64,000 nucleotides of DNA, taken from the NCBI RefSeq assembly GCF_017573465.1, contig NZ_JAGEPF010000037.1, positions 48,681 to 112,680 on the forward strand, given 5' to 3'. A program made the position numbers and the translations under genes. Every line of letters begins with the position of its first letter. The stretch's first letter is position 1. Positions 7,608 through 15,314 of the stretch are shown piece after piece. The notes beneath the pieces were generated by a model that was not told the origin of the DNA, made no database searches, and saw nothing but the letters and a program-made list of their open reading frames with translations. The DNA is from Actinomadura violacea. Its GTDB lineage: Bacteria > Actinomycetota > Actinomycetes > Streptosporangiales > Streptosporangiaceae.

Positions 7608-8354
7608 ATGCAGGAGGCGGATACGCAGGGTGTAGCGGTGATCATCCCGGCCAAGGACGAGGCCGACCGCATCGCGGCCACCGTCAAGGCCGCGCAGGAG
7701 CTTCCCGGGGCCGACCTGATCGTCGTCGTCGACGACGGCTCGTCCGACCGCACCGGGCCGGTGGCCGCGCAGGCGGGGGCCCGGGTGGTGCGGCACGCCC
7801 GCAACCGGGGCAAGGGCGCCGCGATGGAGACCGGGGCCGAGGCCGTCCGGCTGCTGGACGAGGGCCGCGACGGGCCCCGCCACCTGCTGTTCCTGGACGC
7901 CGACCTGGCCGGGACGGCGGCGGACGCGGCGCCGCTGGTCGCGCCGGTGCTGGCCGGCGAGGCCGACATGACGATCGCGGCGTTCTCCTCGACGGTGAAG
8001 CTCGGCGGGCACGGGTTCGTCGTGCGGCTGTCCCGGGACGGGATCCGCCGCGCCACCGGCTGGGAGGCGACGCAGCCGCTGAACGGGCAGCGCTGCCTGA
8101 CCCGCGCCGCGTTCGACGCCGCGCTCCCGCTCGCCGCCGGGTTCGGCGTGGAGACCGGGCTCACCATCGACCTGCTGCGCAAGGGGTTCCGGGTGGCGGA
8201 GGTGGAGGTGCCGCTCGCGCACCGCGCGACCGGCACCGACTGGCGCGCGCAGCTGCACCGGGGCCGGCAGTTCCGCGACGTGGCCAGGGCGCTGGCCGTG
8301 CGGGAGCCGGTCGTGGCCGAGCGGCTCGCCCGCCTGCGCGGCCGCCGCCGGTGA
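7608..8354 (+). CDS. Family 2 glycosyltransferase (polyprenyl-phosphate sugar synthase type)
   Basis: This 248-residue cytoplasmic GT-A enzyme has VAVIIPAKDEADRIAATV at the N-terminus, VVVDDGSSDRT near residue 45, RNRGKGAAMETG near 67 and the metal-binding LFLDADLAG near 90, in the order expected for DPM1/GT2 enzymes. It has no membrane helix of its own. It is cotranscribed with and overlaps (GTGA) a polyprenol-phosphate-dependent mannosyltransferase. It may therefore make the lipid-linked sugar donor used by its neighbour, or act in the same glycan pathway; this is inference. ATG 7608 follows a TACGAT -10 box by exactly 7 bases and has no Shine-Dalgarno, so the mRNA is probably leaderless. 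Confidence 0.87.
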   Translation: MQEADTQGVAVIIPAKDEADRIAATVKAAQELPGADLIVVVDDGSSDRTGPVAAQAGARVVRHARNRGKGAAMETGAEAVRLLDEGRDGPRHLLFLDADLAGTAADAAPLVAPVLAGEADMTIAAFSSTVKLGGHGFVVRLSRDGIRRATGWEATQPLNGQRCLTRAAFDAALPLAAGFGVETGLTIDLLRKGFRVAEVEVPLAHRATGTDWRAQLHRGRQFRDVARALAVREPVVAERLARLRGRRR

Positions 8355-9943
8355 CCCGTCCCGGTCCCGCGCGGCCGGAGACCACCGGGCCGGGGACCAC
8401 CGGGCGGGAGACCACCGGGCGGGGGGCCGCCGGGCCGGGGACGGCCGGGCTGTGGGCGATCGGGGTCTCGCTGTGCTGCTTCCTCGCCACCGCGCTGCTC
8501 GGGCCGTCCGCGTTCCAGCCCGCGATGGACGCGCGGTTCGGTGAGCCGCCGTACTCGCTGGACGTCCACCCGTCGCCGTACCTGGTGCTCGGGCTGGTCG
8601 TGGTGGGCGTCGTCGCGGGGTCGGCGGGCCTCGGGCTGTGCTTCCTCGCCGTCCGGCGGGGGTGGCGTGTCCGGGCGTTTCCGCTGGTCGTGGCGGGTCT
8701 GCTGACGGCGGTCGCGTTCATGTTCATGCCGCCGGTCGGGTCGACGGACCATCTGAACTACGCCTCGTACGGGCGGATGGCGGCGACCGGCCACGACCCG
8801 TACGAGACGCGTGCCGTCGACCTGCCGAAGGACCCGGTGGCCGGGGCGCCCGAGGAGTGGCGTTCGACGCCGTCGGTGTACGGGCCGATCGCGACGGGGG
8901 AGCAGGCCGTCGCGTCGTGGATCGGCGGCGGCTCGGTGCGGCTGACGGTGTTCGTGCTGTCGGTGTTCAACGTCCTGGCGTTCGCGGTGACGGCGCTGAT
9001 CCTCTACCGGACGTCCCGCGACGAGGACCGGCGGCTCCGCACCGCGCTGCTGTGGACGTGCAACCCGCTGCTGCTGTTCCATCTGATCTCCGGCGCGCAC
9101 AACGACGTCCTGGCGATCGCGCCGATGGTAGCCGCGCTGACCGTGTTCGACGCCTGCGTGCTGCGCGGACGGTGGCGGATGTGGGGCGGCGCGCTGGCGG
9201 CGGGCGCGCTGACCGGCGTCGGCGGGGCGATCAAGATGCCGGCGGCGCTCGCCGGCGGCGGCCCGGCGTGGGCGCTGCTCCGCGAACTGTGGAAGGGACG
9301 CCGGTGGCAGGCGGCCGGCGGGCTCGTCGCGCTCGCGGCCGGCGCCGCCGCGACGGCCGCGACCGCGTACGCGCTCGCCGGTCCGCACGCCCTCGACCAG
9401 GTGCACGAGGCGAGCAACATGGTGTCGTTCGCCACCCCCTGGCACCTGCTCGACCGGATGCTCGGCCGCGGCTCGCAGCGCGACGTGATCAAGACCGGTT
9501 CGCTCGTGCTCGGGATCGTGCTGTTCCTGCTGCTGGCGCGCGGCCTCCCCAAGGACGACCCGCTGGCGGAGCATCCAGGGCAGATCGCCGAGCGGCGGAT
9601 GGCCACGGCGGTCGTCCTGGCGTGGCTGCTCGCCGCGCCCTACGTGCTGCCCTGGTACGACGGGTTCGGCTGGGCGCTGCTGGCGCTGCTGCCGCTATCG
9701 CGCATCGACTGGATCCTGCTGGCGCACACCGCCGCGCTCAGCCTCGCCTACCTGCCCGCGCGCGCGCCGCAGCGCATCGGGATGCCCCAGGATCTGTCGT
9801 GGCTGTTCACCGTCGTCAGGCCGACGGTGATTCCGTGGACGCTGCTCGCGGTGCTCGCGGCCTTGGCTGTTCAGTGCCTGCGTCCAGGTCGATCTCCAGC
9901 GAGCGCACCCCGGCCGCCAGCATCAGCGGGGTCGCCAGGCTGA
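8351..9943 (+). CDS. Polytopic GT-C mannosyltransferase, MptB-like
   Basis: This 530-residue membrane protein has about eleven hydrophobic helices. After a low-complexity TGPGTTGRETTG stretch it shows the features of polyprenol-phosphomannose-dependent alpha-1,6-mannosyltransferases: MFMPPVGSTDHLNYASYGRM (an acidic GT-C motif near residue 130), PSVYGPIAT near 175, and CNPLLLFHLISGAHNDVLA near 240. In mycobacteria MptA/MptB elongate the mannan core of lipomannan outside the membrane. GTG 8351 overlaps the GT2 stop. Its last 128 bases overlap the convergent gene at 9816-12095. The final Pro/Ser tail is not conserved-looking and may be readthrough beyond the functional end. Confidence 0.82.
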   Translation: MTRPGPARPETTGPGTTGRETTGRGAAGPGTAGLWAIGVSLCCFLATALLGPSAFQPAMDARFGEPPYSLDVHPSPYLVLGLVVVGVVAGSAGLGLCFLAVRRGWRVRAFPLVVAGLLTAVAFMFMPPVGSTDHLNYASYGRMAATGHDPYETRAVDLPKDPVAGAPEEWRSTPSVYGPIATGEQAVASWIGGGSVRLTVFVLSVFNVLAFAVTALILYRTSRDEDRRLRTALLWTCNPLLLFHLISGAHNDVLAIAPMVAALTVFDACVLRGRWRMWGGALAAGALTGVGGAIKMPAALAGGGPAWALLRELWKGRRWQAAGGLVALAAGAAATAATAYALAGPHALDQVHEASNMVSFATPWHLLDRMLGRGSQRDVIKTGSLVLGIVLFLLLARGLPKDDPLAEHPGQIAERRMATAVVLAWLLAAPYVLPWYDGFGWALLALLPLSRIDWILLAHTAALSLAYLPARAPQRIGMPQDLSWLFTVVRPTVIPWTLLAVLAALAVQCLRPGRSPASAPRPPASAGSPG

Positions 9944-12095
9944 ACGCGACCGACAGGATCACCACGCCCGAGTCGTTCGCCAGCGTCCCGATGATGCCGA
10001 CCGCGAGCGCGCAGATCAGCGCCGGGCGCATCGTCCGGCTGTGCTGATAGGCGCGGTGCAGCAGGGACACCGCCCGCCACCGCGTCGGCCGCGCCAGCAC
10101 GAAGAACAGGAACACCAGCGCCGCGGCCAGCGCCAGCGTGAACGGCCAGTACCCGAGGCTGTTCAGCATCGCGTCGAACTTGCGGGTGACGACGTCCCAG
10201 GCGTTGCCGTCCATCAGGTCCTGCCAGAACCGGCCCATGTGGGTGGGGTTGGCGCTGCGCGAGTTCCACCACGAGATCGCCAGCACCAGCGCGACCCCGG
10301 CCACGCAGAACGCGCCGAGCTTCACCGGCGACACCCGCTTGCCGGTGATCATCATGCCGAGCATCGCGAACGCGGGGGTGATCGCGATGACGCCGCCGAA
10401 GTCGCTGCCCCAGGCGGGCAGGCCGTCGACCGCGACGGTGAGCAGCCCGATCGCCGCGACGATCCCCAGCGCCGCGAGCTTCGCGCGGCGGGTCGCGCCG
10501 GCGAGCCCGCCGGGGTCGGGGTCGGCGCGGTGGCGCAGCGGGTACTCGCACACCCACGCCGCCGTCAGGATCGCCGCCACCGCGAACAGCGCGAACGCCT
10601 GGTTGCCGAACCCGTAGAAGCGCCCGGCGACCAGCGCCGTGTACCCCATCAGCGTGTTGAGCTGCAGCGACGAGCCCGTCATCACGTCCAGCGCGAGGAC
10701 GGCGGCGGTGACCGCGGTGATCACCAGGCCGGGCATGAACGCCGAGCGGCGCCACGGGCCGGCGAGGGCGACGCCCGTCATCAGGCCCGCGAAGCCGAGC
10801 ACCGTGCAGATCAGCACCGGGGTCGGGTGCGCGGCCCGCCACCACGGCATCAGCCCGGCCAGGAACGACGCGCCCGGCACCGCGCCGCCGAGCAGCGCGA
10901 TCACCCGCGTCCCGCCCAGTATCCGGGCCCGGGACCGCGGGTCGTTGCCGAGCCGCCGCAGCGCCAGCGCCGCGATCCCGTACAGGACGAGCTGCGTCGC
11001 GAACAGTACCCAGTAGAACGAGGTCTGGACGGCCCGGATCGCCTGCGCGGCGACGTCCTCGTCCTCCAGGGCGTCGACGCGCTTGGCCGTCGAGTCGCCG
11101 GAGTGCTCGGACCGCCACGCGGACCCGACGGCCTGCTGCGGCTCCTTGAGCCCGAGCTGCTGGAACGCCGTGGACGTCAGGTCGGTCAGCGTGACCAGGC
11201 CGTCCTGCCGGGTGGCGCTGGAGGTGAGGAGGCCGGTTCGGTAGCCGCCACCCTTGGCGACGGCGACGCGCAGGTGCGGGTTGACGCCGGTGTCGGACAG
11301 GCCCGCCACCAGGACCGTCGTCCCGGCCGGGACCTGGCTCAGCACCTGCGCGACGCGCCGGTCCGCGGCGGACGCGGCGGCGGCGCGCTTGCCGTCGGAC
11401 ACGGGGACCTGGTCGCCGTGCGGGTCCACACCGGCGTTGATGTAGGCGCGGAACACCTCGTCGACGTCGACCGCGGCGAGCCGGCAGCGCGCCCAGTCCG
11501 CGGGGGTCGCCTTGTCGGTGGACGGGACGTAGCGGTCGACGCGGCCGCCGCCGTCGCCGGCGGCGAACACCGCGCCGGGGCCGACGGCGAGGGTGCAGCC
11601 GCCCGCCGCGTGGACGGCGTCGCCGAGCAGGCCGATCTGCGCGTGGTAGCCGGTGCCCGCGTTGTCGCTCTTGATCGCGGGCCAGCCGGGCGCGATGGCG
11701 CCGCCGGCGGGCGGCGGGCCCGTGGGCGACGGCTGGCCGGGCAGGACGGGGGTGGGCGGCAGCGCGCAGTCGCCGTGCGCCAGCCGGGCCCGCTGGCCAG
11801 CCGACAGCGTCAGCCAGCCGTCGGTCGGGCAGGTGCTGGTCCGCGTCGTCCGGACGCTCAGCCCGGCCGCGGACCCCTCGCGGGTCAGCCTCCACAGCGC
11901 CGGGGTCGTCTTGGCGTCGACGTCGCGCCACATCAGGCCCGGAATCCCGATGATCACGACACGGCCGCCGGGCGCCGCACCGCGGGGTGCGGACGGCCCC
12001 GTCGCCGCGCTCGCCGCCGACGGAGCGAGCACGGCGGTCAGCAGAGTCACGACGGCGGCGACGAAAATCGCTACATTCGCCCCCCGCTGCGTCAT
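9816..12095 (-). CDS. Membrane protein with extracytoplasmic alkaline-phosphatase-like domain
   Basis: This 759-residue protein has an N-terminal signal segment (AAVVTLLTAVLAPSAASAA). An extracytoplasmic region (residues 40-350) follows that starts VVIIGIPGLMWRDVDAKTTP and contains TRTSTCPTDGWLTLSAGQRA and TTVLVAGLSD, suggesting a degenerate alkaline-phosphatase/sulfatase fold. About ten transmembrane helices fill residues 360-735, ending in GTLANDSGVVILSVAF. Actinobacteria carry related proteins near envelope-glycan genes and their activity is unknown. The position between two mannosyltransferase genes suggests a lipoglycan or phosphoglycan role. ATG 12095 is clear. The 3' end overlaps the convergent MptB-like gene by 128 bases. 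Confidence 0.78.
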   Translation of the reverse strand: MTQRGANVAIFVAAVVTLLTAVLAPSAASAATGPSAPRGAAPGGRVVIIGIPGLMWRDVDAKTTPALWRLTREGSAAGLSVRTTRTSTCPTDGWLTLSAGQRARLAHGDCALPPTPVLPGQPSPTGPPPAGGAIAPGWPAIKSDNAGTGYHAQIGLLGDAVHAAGGCTLAVGPGAVFAAGDGGGRVDRYVPSTDKATPADWARCRLAAVDVDEVFRAYINAGVDPHGDQVPVSDGKRAAAASAADRRVAQVLSQVPAGTTVLVAGLSDTGVNPHLRVAVAKGGGYRTGLLTSSATRQDGLVTLTDLTSTAFQQLGLKEPQQAVGSAWRSEHSGDSTAKRVDALEDEDVAAQAIRAVQTSFYWVLFATQLVLYGIAALALRRLGNDPRSRARILGGTRVIALLGGAVPGASFLAGLMPWWRAAHPTPVLICTVLGFAGLMTGVALAGPWRRSAFMPGLVITAVTAAVLALDVMTGSSLQLNTLMGYTALVAGRFYGFGNQAFALFAVAAILTAAWVCEYPLRHRADPDPGGLAGATRRAKLAALGIVAAIGLLTVAVDGLPAWGSDFGGVIAITPAFAMLGMMITGKRVSPVKLGAFCVAGVALVLAISWWNSRSANPTHMGRFWQDLMDGNAWDVVTRKFDAMLNSLGYWPFTLALAAALVFLFFVLARPTRWRAVSLLHRAYQHSRTMRPALICALAVGIIGTLANDSGVVILSVAFSLATPLMLAAGVRSLEIDLDAGTEQPRPRAPRAASTESPSA

Positions 12096-12213
12096 GGCGC
12101 TCAGGTTACAAGAGCTTCACCATGGCGCGCCGGGCCTCCGGACGGCGACGGGCCGCCCGGAACGGCGGGCCCCGCAGGCCGCGCCGGGTGCATATCCTTC
12201 GGGCTGGGCACCG

Positions 12214-12241
12214 ATCGGGCCCCGGCCCGGAGGGGCCCGAT
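12214..12241 (+). promoter_or_regulatory. Leader hairpin before the GT87 gene
   Basis: ATCGGGCCCC (12214-12223) pairs perfectly with 12232-12241 over an 8-base loop. It lies between a TATCCT box (12193-12198) and the AGGA ribosome site (12248-12251) of the gene starting at 12259. It could be a 5'-UTR structure. Confidence 0.5.
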
Positions 12242-12258
12242 GACGCCAGGATGTGGGG

Positions 12259-13671
12259 ATGCGAGCACTCAGCGGGGGCCGCGGGACGGCCGGCCGGCGC
12301 GGCCCGGGCCGGTCGCCGCTTGACGCGCTGATCATGCTGGCCGGCGTCGCCGTCGTGGTGGCCGCCGTCACACCGATCGTCTCCCAGTGGCTGTTCAACC
12401 AGCCCGACCAGCGGCTCGTCGACCTGGAGGTCTACCGCGAGGGCGGGCTGGCGGTGCTGCGCGGCGCGTCCCTGTACGACTTCCTGACCGAGCCGCCGCA
12501 GCTGCTGCCGTTCACCTACCCGCCGTTCGCGGCGCTGCTCGCCGTCCCGTTCACGCTGATGTCGTGGCGGGCCGCGCAGTGGACGTGGACCGTGCTGATC
12601 TACGCCGCGCTCGCCGTCGCCGTCTGGTACGCGTTCCGCGACCTGATCCGCCGCACCGGCCGGTGGGCGCCGCTGACCACCGGGGTGCTGGTCGCCGCGG
12701 CGGCCTGGCTCGACCCGGACCGCGACCAGATCCGGTTCGGGCAGGTCGGGGTGTTCCTGCTGGCGATGTGCCTGGCCGACTGCTGCACCCGCTCGCCGCG
12801 GTGGCCGCGCGGGCTGCTCGTCGGGCTGGCGCTGGCGATCAAGCTGGTGCCGGGCGTCTTCCTCGTCTACTTCCTGATCACCGGGCGACGGGACGCGTTC
12901 GTCAACGCGCTGGCCACCGCGGTGGTGGCGACGCTCGGCGCGTTCGCGGTGCTGCCGCACGACTCGGCGGGCTACTGGTTCGGCGCCCTGCTCCAGGGCG
13001 GTGACCGCACCGGCTCCGTCGCCGGGACGACCAACCAGGCGATCAACGGGATCGTCGCGCGGATCATCGACCAGGGCCCCGTCCGGACGGGGGTGTGGCT
13101 CGTCCTCGCGCTGGTCGTGGCCTATGCCGGCTTCGGGCTCGCGCGGCGGACGACCTACACCGCGGACGCCTTGGCCGGCGACCGCGTCACCGGGCGGATC
13201 GGCACCGATCACTTCGCTGGCACCGATCACTACGCCGGCACCGATCACTGCGCTGCGGCCGACCCGGCGTCCGGTCCGGGGGCCTACACCCTGCTGCTCG
13301 CCGGGGTCACGATCACCGGGCTGCTGTCCGTGCTCCTGTCCCCTGTCGGGTGGATTCACCATCTTGTGTGGATGATCCCGGCCATTGGGGCTTTGGTGGG
13401 CGATGGGCGAGACACGCGAAGATGTCTTTCCGGCCTGGCGTTCTGGATCTTCTTTCTGTTCCCGCTGCCCTGGTGGGGAGCCCATCTGTCCGGCACCGGA
13501 CACCCTCCGATCGCCCGTTTCTGGGGGAGTCTGGAGCGTGATTCGTTCGGCCTCGCGGCGATCGTCGCCGTCGTCCTGCTCGGAACCTGGCTCACGAACC
13601 GCGTCACGCGCCGGACGGGTCGCGAAGATCCTTCGCAACGGCAGGTCGAGGTGGGTACGCTCGCCACGTGA
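12259..13671 (+). CDS. GT87 (DUF2029-type) polyprenol-phosphate mannosyltransferase
   Basis: This 470-residue polytopic protein is of the PimE/MptC-like alpha-1,2-mannosyltransferase type. Characteristic elements are the extracytoplasmic DLEVYREGG near residue 55 with the catalytic acidic residues, FTYPPFAALLAVPF near 90, IRFGQVGVFLLAM near 155 and AIKLVPGVFLVYFLITGR near 190. ATG 12259 is chosen because AGGA lies 7 bases upstream; GTG 12253 is the alternative. The loop near residue 315 carries three GTDHxA repeats (13201-13254) not expected in the family. Together with the GT2 and MptB-like genes it forms a mannan/lipoglycan assembly group. Confidence 0.85.
   Translation: MRALSGGRGTAGRRGPGRSPLDALIMLAGVAVVVAAVTPIVSQWLFNQPDQRLVDLEVYREGGLAVLRGASLYDFLTEPPQLLPFTYPPFAALLAVPFTLMSWRAAQWTWTVLIYAALAVAVWYAFRDLIRRTGRWAPLTTGVLVAAAAWLDPDRDQIRFGQVGVFLLAMCLADCCTRSPRWPRGLLVGLALAIKLVPGVFLVYFLITGRRDAFVNALATAVVATLGAFAVLPHDSAGYWFGALLQGGDRTGSVAGTTNQAINGIVARIIDQGPVRTGVWLVLALVVAYAGFGLARRTTYTADALAGDRVTGRIGTDHFAGTDHYAGTDHCAAADPASGPGAYTLLLAGVTITGLLSVLLSPVGWIHHLVWMIPAIGALVGDGRDTRRCLSGLAFWIFFLFPLPWWGAHLSGTGHPPIARFWGSLERDSFGLAAIVAVVLLGTWLTNRVTRRTGREDPSQRQVEVGTLAT
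13201..13254. repeat. Three tandem 18-bp repeats inside the GT87 gene
   Basis: GGCACCGATCAC plus six variable bases is repeated at 13201, 13219 and 13237, coding for GTDHFA, GTDHYA and GTDHCA. The insertion is in frame in a loop between membrane helices. Confidence 0.9.
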
Positions 13672-14129
13672 TGCTTGTCGCGGTGGCCGTCGCCGGCCTG
13701 GTCGCCGGTGTGGCCGGGCTATCCATCGCGGTGGTGGCCCACAATCGGGTGAACCAGGTCGTCGAAGAGTGCGGCGAAATGCTGAGGCGCCAACTCCAGG
13801 TCGCCTCCGGCGAGGTGGACGAACGCGCGCTGCGCGACCTCGCCATCGTGCATTACGACGCGCTCAAGGAAATGTCGGGGCACCGGTCCTTCTCGCTCGC
13901 CGTGCTCAACGCCGTCGGTGACGGCGTCGTGCTCAGCTCGATCAACGGGCGCACCGAGACCAGGACCTACGCCAAGGCCGTCCAGGGAGGGCATCCCGTC
14001 GAGATGCTGTCCCCCGAGGAGAACCAGGTGCTGCGCGCCGCCCGGCTGGGCAAGGGCCCCATCGTGTCGATGGACGACCCGCTGCCCGACTTCGGCGGCG
14101 GCGACCGGGCCCCGTCCGCCCGCACCTGA
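13668..14129 (+). CDS. DUF4446 family membrane-anchored protein
   Basis: This 153-residue protein has one N-terminal transmembrane helix (LVAVAVAGLVAGVAGLSIAV) followed by a soluble domain with the family string VHYDALKEMSGHRSFSLAVL near residue 65 and GVVLSSINGRTETRTYAK near 88. Proteins of this family are widespread in Gram-positive bacteria and unassigned. GTG 13668 lies 6 bases from a TACGCT -10 box inside the end of the preceding gene, so it may have its own leaderless message; ATG 13671 is an alternative. It overlaps the GT87 stop by a few bases and may also be cotranscribed with it. Confidence 0.88.
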   Translation: MMLVAVAVAGLVAGVAGLSIAVVAHNRVNQVVEECGEMLRRQLQVASGEVDERALRDLAIVHYDALKEMSGHRSFSLAVLNAVGDGVVLSSINGRTETRTYAKAVQGGHPVEMLSPEENQVLRAARLGKGPIVSMDDPLPDFGGGDRAPSART

Positions 14130-14196
14130 GACCGCACCCGAGACGGCTCGGCACCCGGCCGAGGGCCGCCCCGCGGGGACTTTACGCGGCGCGAAG

Positions 14197-14202
14197 TACA
14201 CT
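14197..14202 (+). promoter_or_regulatory. Probable -10 box of pheA
   Basis: TACACT stands 60 bases before the pheA start in a gap after a weak 6-bp hairpin (14147-14163). No good -35 is seen. Confidence 0.35.
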
Positions 14203-14262
14203 CGTCTCTTCCGGCACCGCAGAAGCACGTGCCCCGCCCAGCCGCGCCCTCGGGGGATCTTC

Positions 14263-15201
14263 GTGACCGCAGAAACCAGGCCAGAACGCTACGCCTACCT
14301 GGGGCCGCAGGGCACGTTCACCGAGGCCGCGCTGATGTCCCTGCCGGGCGCGGCGGGCGCCGAGCAGCTCCCGCTCGCCACCGTCCCCGCCGTCCTGGAC
14401 GCGCTGCGCCGCGGCGACGCCGACTCCGCCGTCGTCGCGCTGGAGAACTCCGTCGAGGGCTCCGTCCCCACCACGCTGGACGAGCTCGCCACCGGAGAGC
14501 CCCTCCGCATCGTCGCCGAGGTCCACCTGCCGGTCTCGTTCGCGCTGCTGGTGCGGCCCGGCACCGCCCTCGCCGACATCAAGACCGTCGCGTCCCACCC
14601 GATCGCGCAGCCGCAGTGCCGCCGCTGGCTCGCCGAGAACGTCCCGGACGCCGAATGGCGCGCCGCCACGTCCAACGCCGAGGCCGCCCAGCACGTCGCC
14701 GACGGCCACTATGACGCCGCGCTCGCCGGCTCGTTCGCCGCCGCCCGCTACGGCCTCGCCGTCCTCGCCGAGGACATCCACGACGTCGCCGACGCCGTCA
14801 CCCGCTTCGTCCAGCTCCGCCGCCCCTGCACGCCGCCGCCCTCCACCGGCATGGACCGCACCAGCGTCGTCGCGTTCATCGGCGAGGACCACCCGGGCGC
14901 CCTGCTGGAGATCCTCACCGAGTTCTCCGTCCGCGGCATCAACCTGTCGCTGATCCAGTCCCGCCCGACCGGCGCCGGCCTCGGCTCCTACCTGTTCTGG
15001 ATGGACCTCGAAGGCCACGTGGACGACGCCCGCGTCGGCGAGGCGCTGATGGGCCTGCGCCGCATCTGCGCGGACGTCCGCTTCATCGGCTCCTACCCGC
15101 GCGCCGACCGCGTCCGCCCCGAGATCCGCCGCGGCACCCACGACACCGACTTCACCGAGGCCGCCGCCTGGCTCACCACCCTGCGCACCGCCCGCCCCTG
15201 A
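14263..15201 (+). CDS. pheA: Prephenate dehydratase
   Basis: Prephenate dehydratase converts prephenate to phenylpyruvate in phenylalanine synthesis. This is a monofunctional 312-residue form. The catalytic domain runs from YAYLGPQGTFTEAAL (residue 9) through VALENSVEGSVPTTLD (near 60) to DAVTRFVQLRR, which has the catalytic Thr of the TRF motif. The C-terminal ACT regulatory domain (residues 200-290) contains HPGALLEILTEFSVRGINLS and SRPTGAGLGSYLFWMDLEGH, the phenylalanine-binding region, so feedback inhibition is expected. GTG 14263 follows GGGGA by 5 bases. The next core gene on the same strand, serS, lies about 6 kb away, beyond the paralogue array and the methyltransferase. Confidence 0.96.
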   Translation: MTAETRPERYAYLGPQGTFTEAALMSLPGAAGAEQLPLATVPAVLDALRRGDADSAVVALENSVEGSVPTTLDELATGEPLRIVAEVHLPVSFALLVRPGTALADIKTVASHPIAQPQCRRWLAENVPDAEWRAATSNAEAAQHVADGHYDAALAGSFAAARYGLAVLAEDIHDVADAVTRFVQLRRPCTPPPSTGMDRTSVVAFIGEDHPGALLEILTEFSVRGINLSLIQSRPTGAGLGSYLFWMDLEGHVDDARVGEALMGLRRICADVRFIGSYPRADRVRPEIRRGTHDTDFTEAAAWLTTLRTARP

Positions 15202-15314
15202 CCCGCGGAGCCGGTGACCGAAATGTGATGATCGGGCGGTTCGGCACTGTCAACCGGTAGTGGATCTTGGACGTCTCCTGAGCGTTTCCCGAACGCCACC
15301 GGAGAGGCCCTTCC

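Noticed and set aside
10041..12323. 760-codon plus-strand open frame opposite the phosphatase-like membrane protein
   Set aside because: Composition is typical of a GC-skew shadow frame; the minus-strand frame has a signal peptide and membrane helices.
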